Assembly: GCA_020430775.1 (NCBI GenBank)
Contig: JAGQJE010000327.1
Span: 1-41,533 of the forward strand
Direction of reading: 5' to 3'
From: Myxococcales bacterium
GTDB taxonomy: Bacteria > Myxococcota_A > Polyangia > Polyangiales > Houyiibacteriaceae
Length of the DNA: 41,533 nt
Shown: in pieces, positions 17,326 to 24,663 of the stretch
Layout: each line of letters begins with the position of its first letter
Numbering within the stretch: the first letter of the stretch is position 1
Position numbers and translations under genes: made by a program
Notes under the pieces: model-generated
Database searches by the model: none
Seen by the model: the letters and a program-made list of their open reading frames with translations, nothing else
Told to the model about the DNA's origin: nothing

Positions 17326-18009
17326 ATGAACACGGTTCACTTCAATCCGCAGGCAGCCGACATGTCCGACCACCAAGACGACGACGTCACGGACACCACC
17401 GGCGTCCGCGCGAGCACCCCAGCCGCCAAGGCGCGTCGGTCGCGCCGCATCTTCGACGCGGTCGTTCAGCTCGCCGAAGAGGGCGGCGTCGACGCGGTCC
17501 GCGCGCGGGCCATCTGCGATCGCGCGGGCGTCTCGATGGGGACGCTGTACCGCACCTTCGACAGCATCGAGGAGATCCTCCTGTCCGCGTTCCAGGACGA
17601 TTTCGACGAGCTGGAGCATCAGCTCCGGTCCATCGCCACCGAGGGCGGCACGCGCCAAGCCCGGCTCGACCGGTTGTTCGGCTTCATGACCAACCGGCTG
17701 ATGGCGCGGGAGGGCTACGCCCGCGCGGTCATCAGCGCGATGGCCTCGGGTCACCACAAGGCGGCGGAGCTCATCGGGTCGATCAACGCGCGCCTCGTGG
17801 AGATGATCCACGGCGCGCTGGTCGGTCGAGTCGAGCCGCTCCCTGTGCTCGGGGCTTCGGCGGAGCGCTCGCCGCAGCACATGGCCGCGGGCATCCTCCG
17901 CCTGGTGTGGTTTTCGATGCTGATCGGCTGGGCGAACGATCTGTACTCGCGGGACGACGTCCTGAACGAGATGCACGGCACGGCGAACCTGCTCGTCCAG
18001 GCGCTGTAG
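17326..18009 (+). CDS. TetR-family regulator, KstR-like
   Basis: 227 residues from the ATG at 17326, preceded by GGGAG at good spacing; the ATG at 17362 is an alternative. After a 25-residue polar leader comes the TetR DNA-binding domain: RRIFDAVVQLAEEGGVDAVRA..., recognition helix GVSMGTLYRTF, then SIEEILLSAFQDDF. The spacing and the GG-x-DAV-x4-I-x-DRAGV...GTLYR sequence resemble mycobacterial KstR (from memory), and the C-terminal WFSMLIGWANDLYS resembles the KstR end helix. KstR represses sterol catabolism genes and releases DNA on binding a steroid CoA thioester. Two KstR-like boxes occur in this window before the oxygenase and reductase genes, so this is a plausible cognate repressor. 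That link is inferred. Confidence 0.85.
   Translation: MNTVHFNPQAADMSDHQDDDVTDTTGVRASTPAAKARRSRRIFDAVVQLAEEGGVDAVRARAICDRAGVSMGTLYRTFDSIEEILLSAFQDDFDELEHQLRSIATEGGTRQARLDRLFGFMTNRLMAREGYARAVISAMASGHHKAAELIGSINARLVEMIHGALVGRVEPLPVLGASAERSPQHMAAGILRLVWFSMLIGWANDLYSRDDVLNEMHGTANLLVQAL
17327..17339. promoter_or_regulatory. Inverted repeat TGAAC-ACG-GTTCA over the TetR start
   Basis: A perfect 5-bp inverted repeat with a 3-base spacer covers the first codons of the TetR gene. It is like the boxes at 2276 and 5564, but the half-sites are one base further apart. It could be an autoregulatory site, especially if translation really starts at 17362. Weak evidence. Confidence 0.3.
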
Positions 18010-18085
18010 CGACCCCACACGGAAGCACGAGCGATCGAGCGCCGCCGGGACTCGGCCCCGAGCGGCGCGCGGTGTCGGAAGCGCG

Positions 18086-18565
18086 CTAGCCCATCGTCCG
18101 CGCGTTGTACTCGTACTCTTCTTTCATCCCCTCGAGCGTCGACTTCTCGACGAACTGCTCGAGCTTCTTGCCGATGAGCGGCACCTTGGCGTGGGCGTCG
18201 AAGTCGATGGCGTAGGTGCATCCGCCCTTGGCCTCGGGCGTGATGCGGATCCGGCCTTTCACCGTGACCGGCGTGCCGTGGACGTCGACGTCGAATCGAC
18301 AAGTCTTGGCCTCGCCCTCGTCCTTCCACGCCTTGACCTCGACCACGGTGTTGCGCGGCTTGAGGATCTTCTTGGCGAAGGCCGGCAGGTCCATCTCGAC
18401 CTCGCGGGTCGAGGTCACGGTCTTGATGCCCCCGTCGCTCGTGGAGCTCATGCGGACGTTCATGTCACCGAGCGCCTCGCAGCGCTTTTTGACTTCGTCC
18501 GGGTCGCTCACGAACGCGAACACGCGCTCGATGTCCTGCGCGTAGTGAAAGCTGGTGCTCGCCAT
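18086..18565 (-). CDS. DUF2505-like SRPBCC-fold protein
   Basis: 159 residues from the ATG at 18565, which has a strong GAGGAG ribosome site. The N-terminal SFHYAQDIERVFAFVSDPDEVKKRC and the following beta strands (VTSTREVEMDLPAFAKKIL, NTVVEVKAWKDE, GTPVTVKGRIRITPEAKGGCTYAIDF) match the helix-grip START/SRPBCC pattern of DUF2505 proteins. These bind hydrophobic ligands in a central cavity; no enzymatic role is established. A C-terminal helix (GKKLEQFVEKSTLEGMKEE) is typical. It is convergent with the TetR gene, with a 76-bp gap. A lipid-binding role would suit the window but is inference. Confidence 0.8.
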   Translation of the reverse strand: MASTSFHYAQDIERVFAFVSDPDEVKKRCEALGDMNVRMSSTSDGGIKTVTSTREVEMDLPAFAKKILKPRNTVVEVKAWKDEGEAKTCRFDVDVHGTPVTVKGRIRITPEAKGGCTYAIDFDAHAKVPLIGKKLEQFVEKSTLEGMKEEYEYNARTMG

Positions 18566-18744
18566 GGGTAGTCTCCTCTTGGGGGCAGTGCCTGGCGCGC
18601 ATCGTATCCATGCGGGGCCGCGTCGACGCAACCCCTTTCCGCAGGGCGGGCGCCTCAGCGCTGCGCGCCGCGCTCCGTGATACGCGGTCGCCGAAGCTCC
18701 GACGGCCTGTTACAAGAGCGTCCGTGGGTCAGCGCGAGGGAACC

Positions 18745-20250
18745 GTGGAGAGCCGCCCGTTCGGGCCGGCGCAGGCTTCAGCCGTGTTGCAGAAGAGGTT
18801 CCGCTTCGTGGCTGCGCTCGCGGTGCTGCTCCTCTGCGGGTTCCTCGCCACCAGCCTCATCAGCTTCTTCGTGGCGCGCCGGTCGATCTCGCACCGCATC
18901 GCGAGCGAGTCGCTGCCGCTGACGAGCGACAACGTGTACTCCGAGATCCAGCGCGACCTGCTGCGCTCGGTGCTGGTCTCGTCGATGATGGCGCACGACA
19001 CCTTCGTGCACGAGTGGATCGACGAGGGTGAGCAGGACCCTCAGCGGATGGTGCGCTTCCTCAACGAGGTCCGCAGCAAGCACCACACCATCTCCGCGTT
19101 CTTCGTCTCCGAGCGGACGCGGCGCTACTACCACGCCGACGGCGTCCTGAAGACCGTGAGCCGGTCGGACCCGATCGACGGCTGGTATTTCCGCGTCCGC
19201 AAGATGTCGGCGCCCTACGAGATCAACGTCGACACCGACACCGCCGATCACTCGCGGCTCGACATCTTCGTCAACTACCGCGTCACCGAAGCGGGCGGGA
19301 AGTTCTTGGGCGCGATCGGCGTCGGCCTCGCGGTCGACACCGTGCGCTCGCTGATCGAGTCGTACCAGCGGCGCTTCGGCCGGCAGATCTACTTCGTCGA
19401 CCGCGCCGGCAAGGTCACGCTGTACGGGAGCAGCTTCACGGGGCCGCTCGACATCCGCGACCGTCCCGGCCTCGCACCTCACGCGGCGAAGCTGCTGGGC
19501 AGCGAGGAGTCCTCGTTCAGCTACAGAGACGCTGACGGGCATCATGCGTACCTCAACGCGCGGCTCGTGCCGCAGTTCGACTGGTACCTCGTCGTCGCGC
19601 AGCGGGAGGACCCCGCCGAGGCGGTCATCTCGAGGACGCTGCTCGTCAATATCCTCATCTCGCTGCTGATCACCGCGCTGGTGCTGGTGCTCTCGCACTG
19701 GCTGATCCGCGGCTACCAGGGGCGGCTCGAGGCCATGGCGACCACCGACAAGCTGACCGGGGCGGCCAACCGGCACATCTTCGAGCTGCTCTTCGACAAG
19801 GCGGTCAAGACGGCGCGGCGACGCGACGAGCCGCTCTCACTGCTGAGCCTCGACGTCGACCACTTCAAGCGCATCAACGATCGCTTCGGGCACGTGTTCG
19901 GCGACGTGGCTCTCAAGACCGTGGTCGACATCGTGCGGCGGCAGACGCGAGAGTCGGACGTCCTGTGTCGCTGGGGCGGGGACGAGTTCCTGCTCCTCAT
20001 GCCGAACGCGACGGCGAGCGAGGCCGCGGTGCGCGCCGAGGCCATCCGAGAGGCGGTGCGCGGGCACGACATCCGCGTCGGCCAGGACAGCACGCGCACC
20101 TCTGTCAGCATGAGCGTCGCCGAATTCCGGCCCGGCGAGGGCCTCGACGCCCTCCTGCGCCGGATGGACGCTAGCCTGTACCAGGCCAAGCGCGCGGGTC
20201 GAGACCAGGTGAGCGGCCAGGGCGCGCCCCCCGCCCCGCCCGACGCCTGA
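18745..20250 (+). CDS. Diguanylate cyclase with periplasmic Cache-type sensor
   Basis: 501 residues from the GTG at 18745, which follows GAGGGA; longer starts exist in frame. A membrane helix at about 16-40 (FVAALAVLLLCGFLATSLIS), a periplasmic region of about 260 residues with dCache-like strands (YYHADGVLKTVS, WYFRVRKM, GAIGVGLAVDTVRSLI), and a second helix at about 300-322 precede a C-terminal GGDEF domain. The active site is an exact GGDEF at 411-415, and an RESD inhibitory site lies five residues before it. The enzyme should make c-di-GMP from two GTP in response to an extracytoplasmic signal, with product inhibition. It stands alone between the DUF2505 gene and the first 42-bp repeat. 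Confidence 0.93.
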   Translation: MESRPFGPAQASAVLQKRFRFVAALAVLLLCGFLATSLISFFVARRSISHRIASESLPLTSDNVYSEIQRDLLRSVLVSSMMAHDTFVHEWIDEGEQDPQRMVRFLNEVRSKHHTISAFFVSERTRRYYHADGVLKTVSRSDPIDGWYFRVRKMSAPYEINVDTDTADHSRLDIFVNYRVTEAGGKFLGAIGVGLAVDTVRSLIESYQRRFGRQIYFVDRAGKVTLYGSSFTGPLDIRDRPGLAPHAAKLLGSEESSFSYRDADGHHAYLNARLVPQFDWYLVVAQREDPAEAVISRTLLVNILISLLITALVLVLSHWLIRGYQGRLEAMATTDKLTGAANRHIFELLFDKAVKTARRRDEPLSLLSLDVDHFKRINDRFGHVFGDVALKTVVDIVRRQTRESDVLCRWGGDEFLLLMPNATASEAAVRAEAIREAVRGHDIRVGQDSTRTSVSMSVAEFRPGEGLDALLRRMDASLYQAKRAGRDQVSGQGAPPAPPDA

Positions 20251-20312
20251 GCCCACCGCGACCTGCACGGCGCGGGCAGCGCCAGCGCTACCTCGGGGCA
20301 CACCGCGCCACA

Positions 20313-20354
20313 TCGCGGCGCCGCCGCAGGCGTGATGAGCCTGTTCGGGCGTGG
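20313..20354. repeat. 42-bp direct repeat, copy A
   Basis: Identical over 42 bp to the copy at 22343-22384 and in the same orientation. The core holds a small hairpin, CAGGC-GTGATGA-GCCTG, preceded by a GCGGCGCCGCCG run. It lies in the gap between the cyclase gene and the CBS-domain gene, ending 13 bp before the latter's ATG. The two copies bracket about 2 kb of DNA. Confidence 0.95.
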
Positions 20355-20367
20355 TACGGCTGGTGGG

Positions 20368-20766
20368 ATGGACAAGAACACGCCGATCGCCGAGTTCATG
20401 ACGCCCGTCCCGCAGACCGTCGGGAGCGCGCAGACGATCACCTTTGCTCGCAAGCTGATGGACAAGCACGGCATCCGGCACCTGCCGGTGCTGCACGGGG
20501 GGAAGCTCTACGGTGTGGTGAGCGACCGAGACCTGGGCGTCATCGCCGGCCTCAACGAGGTCGATCCCGACGAGACCACCGTCGAGGAGGCGATGACCCA
20601 GGACGTCTACACCGTGCCGAAAGACGCCTCCCTCTTCGCCGTCCTGCAGGAGATGCTCGCGCACAAGTACGGGTCCACGCTCGTCGTCGAAGGAGGGAAG
20701 GTCATCGGCATCTTCACGACGTACGACGCGCTCGGAGTGCTTGTCGAGCACTTCCCGGGCGCGTAG
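20368..20766 (+). CDS. CBS-domain pair protein
   Basis: 132 residues from the ATG at 20368. It consists almost entirely of two CBS motifs: residues about 8-65 (IAEFMTPVPQTVGSAQTITFARKLM..., HLPVLHGGKLYGVVSDRDL) and 74-130 (VEEAMTQDVYTVPKDASLFAVLQEML..., STLVVEGGKVIGIFTTYDAL). Tandem CBS proteins bind adenosine nucleotides or S-adenosylmethionine and act as energy or metabolite sensors. No effector domain is attached, so it probably acts on a partner protein. It is the first gene inside the segment bounded by the 42-bp repeats. Confidence 0.92.
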   Translation: MDKNTPIAEFMTPVPQTVGSAQTITFARKLMDKHGIRHLPVLHGGKLYGVVSDRDLGVIAGLNEVDPDETTVEEAMTQDVYTVPKDASLFAVLQEMLAHKYGSTLVVEGGKVIGIFTTYDALGVLVEHFPGA

Positions 20767-20808
20767 GCGCGGCCCCGCGCCGCCTCGTCGCGGCCGGTCG
20801 CGTGGGGC

Positions 20809-21813
20809 TCACGTGATCGGCACGCATCCGACGGCGGCGAGGCGTGTATCGACATAGTCGAGAAATCGGGCGACCTCTCCCCAGTCGTGCGCCGTGCACT
20901 CTTTCAGCGCCGTGACCTTGGCACGGACCGACGCTCGATAGATCTCGTAGTACGACAAGAGCGAGCGCTCGTCAGCGCTGAGTTCGAAACCCATGCGCTT
21001 CGTGTAGGCGTCGAGAAACCGTTTGCTGAGATCATCGTGGTGTTTCGCCTCGAGATCCATGCACAAGAACGCCACTTCATCGAGGAGGTCGATCCTTCGC
21101 AGCGCATCGTCGAACTCGACGCAGTCGAAGATGACAGGTGGCGTGGACAAAAAGACGTTGCCTGTATGAACATCGCCGTGCACGTCACGCCGAAACCCTT
21201 TGGCGACCCGTGCCGCCAGCAAGGATCGCGATTGCTCGATGTACCGGTCGCTGTAATCCATGGCGGCATCGCAGATGGCTGCGTAGCGTGGGCCGAGGCG
21301 CTGGTGAACGCGACCACAGACCGTGCGCAGATCGTTCAAGCGCTCCCGCATCTCAGCCTCGTCAAACGGGGCTCGCACGATCTCGGCGCTCGCGTGGAAC
21401 CTCGCCAAGACGCGGGCCAGCTCCTCGATCTGTCGAGGCGTGACGCGGTCTTGCGCGAGCAGGCGGCTCATCTCGAGTTCGGGATCCATCCGCCGCATGC
21501 AGACCGCGTAGTCCACCGCGGAAGCGTCCTCGCCGCCTAGCGTGAGTCCCCCCTCACCGCCGACGATCGGTACGACGCCGAGATAGATGTCGGTCAGGCG
21601 ACGGTTGAGCGCTACTTCGCGCTGACAGAAATGCTTTCGGCGCTCGAGCGTGCTGAAGTCCACGAACGAAAAGCGTACGGGTTTCTTGATCTTGAACGCG
21701 AAGGACGTAGCCAAGAGCACCCATGAGACGTGGGTCTCGACCACCGTCGCGCAGAGCGGCTCGCCCTTCCACGCGCCGCGGCTCGCCAGGCGTCTGACGT
21801 CGTCGCCGTTCAT
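20809..21813 (-). CDS. Aminoglycoside-phosphotransferase-like kinase (COG2187 type)
   Basis: 334 residues from the ATG at 21813, which overlaps the kinase stop by ATGA. The protein-kinase-like fold shows ATP-site strands (VETHVSWVLLATSFAFKIKKPVR, the Lys in FKIKKP), a catalytic loop DVHGDVHTGNVF with His212-Gly-Asp214, and the metal-binding FDCVEFDDALRRID. Such domains usually form the N-terminal half of a two-domain protein with a P-loop kinase as the C-terminal half. Here they are two genes in the reverse order. The substrate is unknown; drug resistance should not be assumed. Base composition is visibly less GC-rich than neighbouring genes, with more AT-ending codons, which may indicate acquisition. 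Confidence 0.85.
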   Translation of the reverse strand: MNGDDVRRLASRGAWKGEPLCATVVETHVSWVLLATSFAFKIKKPVRFSFVDFSTLERRKHFCQREVALNRRLTDIYLGVVPIVGGEGGLTLGGEDASAVDYAVCMRRMDPELEMSRLLAQDRVTPRQIEELARVLARFHASAEIVRAPFDEAEMRERLNDLRTVCGRVHQRLGPRYAAICDAAMDYSDRYIEQSRSLLAARVAKGFRRDVHGDVHTGNVFLSTPPVIFDCVEFDDALRRIDLLDEVAFLCMDLEAKHHDDLSKRFLDAYTKRMGFELSADERSLLSYYEIYRASVRAKVTALKECTAHDWGEVARFLDYVDTRLAAVGCVPIT

Positions 21814-22301
21814 GTCTCGATGTGCTTCAGACCTTTGTCCAGCATATCTGCCAAGTTGTGGTCCGTCGAAGTCAGACGAAGGTGTGGTTCGGCCAGCGGC
21901 TCGAACTCCTGTTTGAGCTTCTCGTAGACCGCGTAGTCCGCGTCGCTGTCTGGACGCGCCTTCGCGAGCCGCTCGCGCAGGGTCGGCTCGGGCGCGACGA
22001 TCTCGATCCACCGCAGCTCGGCCCCCGTGGCGGTGGCGAGCTCGGTCACGGCCTGCCGCCGCGCCGCCCGATGAAACGTGGCGTCGAGGACCACACTCCG
22101 CTCGGCGCGCAGATACGTGGACGCTTCCGCGAGGAGTTGCTCGTACACCCGCGCCTTCTCAGCGCTCGAGTAGCCCGGCTTGTGGGCGAGCTCCCGCCGG
22201 AGCGCGTCGCTGCTCAGGTACGCGGCGCCAAGGCGGGCGGCGAGGCGTGACGCGAAGTAGCTCTTCCCGGAGCCTGGCAGCCCGAAGACGACGATCAGCA
22301 T
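21810..22301 (-). CDS. P-loop kinase, COG0645/zeta-toxin-like
   Basis: 163 residues. Walker A GLPGSGKS lies at the very start with Lys13. SSDALRREL and the Walker B-like VVLDATFHRAARR follow, then an Arg-rich lid (RERLAKARPDSDADY). This is the pattern of small predicted kinases related to gluconate, shikimate and polynucleotide kinases. It is the upstream partner of the phosphotransferase gene, coupled by a four-base overlap. The pair probably replaces the usual fused protein. The function of either form is not established. Confidence 0.87.
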   Translation of the reverse strand: MLIVVFGLPGSGKSYFASRLAARLGAAYLSSDALRRELAHKPGYSSAEKARVYEQLLAEASTYLRAERSVVLDATFHRAARRQAVTELATATGAELRWIEIVAPEPTLRERLAKARPDSDADYAVYEKLKQEFEPLAEPHLRLTSTDHNLADMLDKGLKHIET

Positions 22302-22342
22302 GGCCCCTGCATCTCTAGCAGCCCGCGGGTGCGCCTGCTCGG

Positions 22343-22384
22343 TCGCGGCGCCGCCGCAGGCGTGATGAGCCTGTTCGGGCGTGG
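22343..22384. repeat. 42-bp direct repeat, copy B
   Basis: Identical to copy A at 20313-20354. It lies between the kinase start and the helicase stop, ending two bases from the helicase TGA, so it could also act as part of that gene's transcript end. The internal hairpin CAGGC/GCCTG has no following T-run. Confidence 0.95.
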
Positions 22385-22386
22385 AG

Positions 22387-24417
22387 TCAGGCCTTGGCCG
22401 CGAGCTGGTCGAGGAAGGCCTTCGCCATGTCCGCGACCTCGGCGCTGTCGAGCTGGCGCGCGCCGCGCGCCTCGAAGGGCTCGCACGCGTCGAGCGGCAG
22501 CCCGTCGAGGAAGCGGCTCGGCGTGAGCGGCGCGACGCGCCCGCGGACGGTCCGGCGCAGCGCGCGGGTCAGGTAGAGCAGGTCGCGGGCGCGCGTCACG
22601 CCCACGTAGAAGAGGCGGCGCTCCTCGTCGACGTCGGTGGGCGACGCGTCGGTGACCTTCGGGTCGGTCGTCCTCGAGTGCGGCAGGACGCCCTCGACGC
22701 AGCCGACCAAGAACACCACGGGAAACTCGAGCCCCTTCGCCGAGTGCAGCGACGAGAGCGTGACGCGGTCGCCGGCCTGCTCCTCCTCGCGATCGAGCCG
22801 CAGGCTCAGGCGGTTCAGGAGCTCCGAGACGTCGCCGCGGCCCGGCTCCCGCTCCCACCGCTCGAGCGTACGCATCAGGAAGGCGAGGTTGTCCCGGCGG
22901 CGCGTGCCCTCCGCGCCCTCGATCTGCGCGAGGCTCTGTTCGACGCCCGCGTCCGCGAAGAGCTGCCGCGCCGCCTCGACGACCGCGCCGCGCTGCAGTC
23001 CGCCGCGCGCCCGCCGCAGCGCCGCCCCGAGCGCCGCCGCGCCGCGCTGGGCTGTCGCGCCGAGGCCCGGGACCTCACCCGCCCGGTCGAGCGCGGTCGC
23101 GAGCGGCACGCGCACCCGCGCAGCGTAGGCCGCGAGCCGCTCGACCGAGGTCTCGCCGAGCCCGCGCGCCGGCGTGTTGATGATCCGCCGCAGGCTCAGG
23201 GAGTCGTGCGGGTTCAGCGCGACGCGGAGGTAGGCGATGGCGTCCTTGACCTCCTTGCGGTCGAAGAACTGCGTGCCGCCGAAGACGCGGTAGGGGATGC
23301 CTTCGACGCGCAGCTCCTCCTCGAGCAGGCGCGCCTGCTGGTTCGAGCGGTACAGCACCGCCACGTCGCCGTAGCGCCGACCGCCGCGGACCTCCTCGCG
23401 GATCTCGCCGGTGACGAGCGCGACCTCGGCGAGCGTGTCGTCGGCGGTGCAAAGGCGCACCTTCGGGCCGGCGCCGCGCGTCGCGCGGAGGGTCTTCGGG
23501 TGCCGGCGCCCGCGGCTCTGCGCGATCGCCGCGTTCGCGACGGCGAGGATCGGCGCGAACGAGCGGTAGTTGTCCTCGAGCTTGACGACGGTCGTGCCCG
23601 GGAAGTGCCGCTCGAAGTGCAGGATGTTGCCGACCTCGGCGCCCCGCCAGCCGTAGATCGATTGGTCGTCGTCGCCGACGACGCAGACGTTGCGGAGCGG
23701 GCCCACGAGCTGCCGGACGAGCTCGAGCTGCGCGCGGTTCGTGTCCTGAAACTCGTCGACCAGGAGGTGCCGAAACCGGCCTCGCCACTTCTCACGCAGG
23801 TGATCGCTCTGCTGGAGCAGGCGCACCGGCGCGACGATGAGGTCGTCGAAGTCGACCGCGTGCATGGCAGCCAGCGCGCGCTCGTAGTGGGGGTAGACCT
23901 CGCGCGCGGCCTCGTCGTACTCGCGGCCCGATGGGCGGACCTCGTCGGGCCCGACGAACGCGTTCTTCCATAGCGAGATGCGGCCGAGCACCGCGCCGAC
24001 GTCGAGCCGACGATCGCCGATGCCCTCGCGACGGACGATCTCGCGGACCAGCCCGAGCGCGTCGCTCTGGTCGAAGATCACGAACCGCCCGTCGAAGCCG
24101 AGCGCGCGGTTCTCTTCGTGCAAGAAGCGCACCCCGAAGCTGTGGAAGGTCGACAAGACGAGCTTGCTCGCCGCGCGGGGACCGACGAGCTGCGCCATGC
24201 GCTCGCCCATCTCGCGGGCGGCCTTGTTGGTGAAGCTCACGGCGAGGATCGCGTCCGCGCGCGTGCCCCGCTGAAGGAGGGTCGCGATGCGGTGCGTGAT
24301 GACGCGCGTCTTGCCGCTGCCCGCGCCGGCGAGGACCAGGAGCGGACCGCCCTCGTGCTCGACCGCCGCTCGCTGTGCCGCGTTCAGCTTCGCCGCGCTC
24401 GCCTTGCCCGCGCTCAT
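22387..24417 (-). CDS. UvrD/PcrA/Rep-family ATP-dependent DNA helicase
   Basis: 676 residues from the ATG at 24417 (an in-frame GTG at 24429 is less likely). Superfamily 1A helicase motifs are in order: Q motif LNAAQRAAV, motif I AGAGSGKTR with Lys36, Ia VSFTNKAAREM, II LLVDEFQDTN, III VVGDDDQSIYGWRGA, IV KLEDNYRS, V LSSLHSAKGLEFPVVF and VI DEERRLFYVGVTRARDLLYLT. It should unwind DNA 3' to 5' in repair or replication restart. The length is slightly shorter than PcrA or UvrD and is Rep-like, without a Tudor-like C-terminus. It is the upstream neighbour of the 42-bp repeat. Confidence 0.95.
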   Translation of the reverse strand: MSAGKASAAKLNAAQRAAVEHEGGPLLVLAGAGSGKTRVITHRIATLLQRGTRADAILAVSFTNKAAREMGERMAQLVGPRAASKLVLSTFHSFGVRFLHEENRALGFDGRFVIFDQSDALGLVREIVRREGIGDRRLDVGAVLGRISLWKNAFVGPDEVRPSGREYDEAAREVYPHYERALAAMHAVDFDDLIVAPVRLLQQSDHLREKWRGRFRHLLVDEFQDTNRAQLELVRQLVGPLRNVCVVGDDDQSIYGWRGAEVGNILHFERHFPGTTVVKLEDNYRSFAPILAVANAAIAQSRGRRHPKTLRATRGAGPKVRLCTADDTLAEVALVTGEIREEVRGGRRYGDVAVLYRSNQQARLLEEELRVEGIPYRVFGGTQFFDRKEVKDAIAYLRVALNPHDSLSLRRIINTPARGLGETSVERLAAYAARVRVPLATALDRAGEVPGLGATAQRGAAALGAALRRARGGLQRGAVVEAARQLFADAGVEQSLAQIEGAEGTRRRDNLAFLMRTLERWEREPGRGDVSELLNRLSLRLDREEEQAGDRVTLSSLHSAKGLEFPVVFLVGCVEGVLPHSRTTDPKVTDASPTDVDEERRLFYVGVTRARDLLYLTRALRRTVRGRVAPLTPSRFLDGLPLDACEPFEARGARQLDSAEVADMAKAFLDQLAAKA

Positions 24418-24480
24418 AGGCCCCCGCACCTACCGCGGCTCGCGCGCCACAGCAACGCCCGCCCGTTCGGTGCCGCACCG

Positions 24481-24570
24481 CGACCTACTCTCGGGAGGTT
24501 GGCTCGCGGCGCCGCCGCGACCGCAGTCGTCGCACGCGACGCGAGCTACTCTCGGAGGGTTGGCTCCCGG
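24481..24570. repeat. Imperfect 29-bp direct repeat pair between helicase and M48 lipoprotein genes
   Basis: Copies at 24481-24509 and 24542-24570 share 25 of 29 bases, with the common core CTACTCTCGG and GGTTGGCTC. They are 61 bp apart, start to start, in the gap between divergent genes. They could be a duplicated binding site or upstream element of the lipoprotein gene. The rest of the gap (24418-24663) shows nothing else recognisable except a ribosome site. Confidence 0.85.
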
Positions 24571-24663
24571 GGCACGGTGGCGGCCATGGCCGCAGACGGC
24601 TCGGACGCTCCTTGCCATCCGGAGAGAGGACTTCTACTTTCCCGGAAGCAGAGGGAGGGCACC

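Noticed and set aside
20809-21813. Aminoglycoside resistance gene
   Set aside because: The catalytic loop is shared by a broad phosphotransferase superfamily and the overall pattern fits COG2187, not known resistance enzymes.
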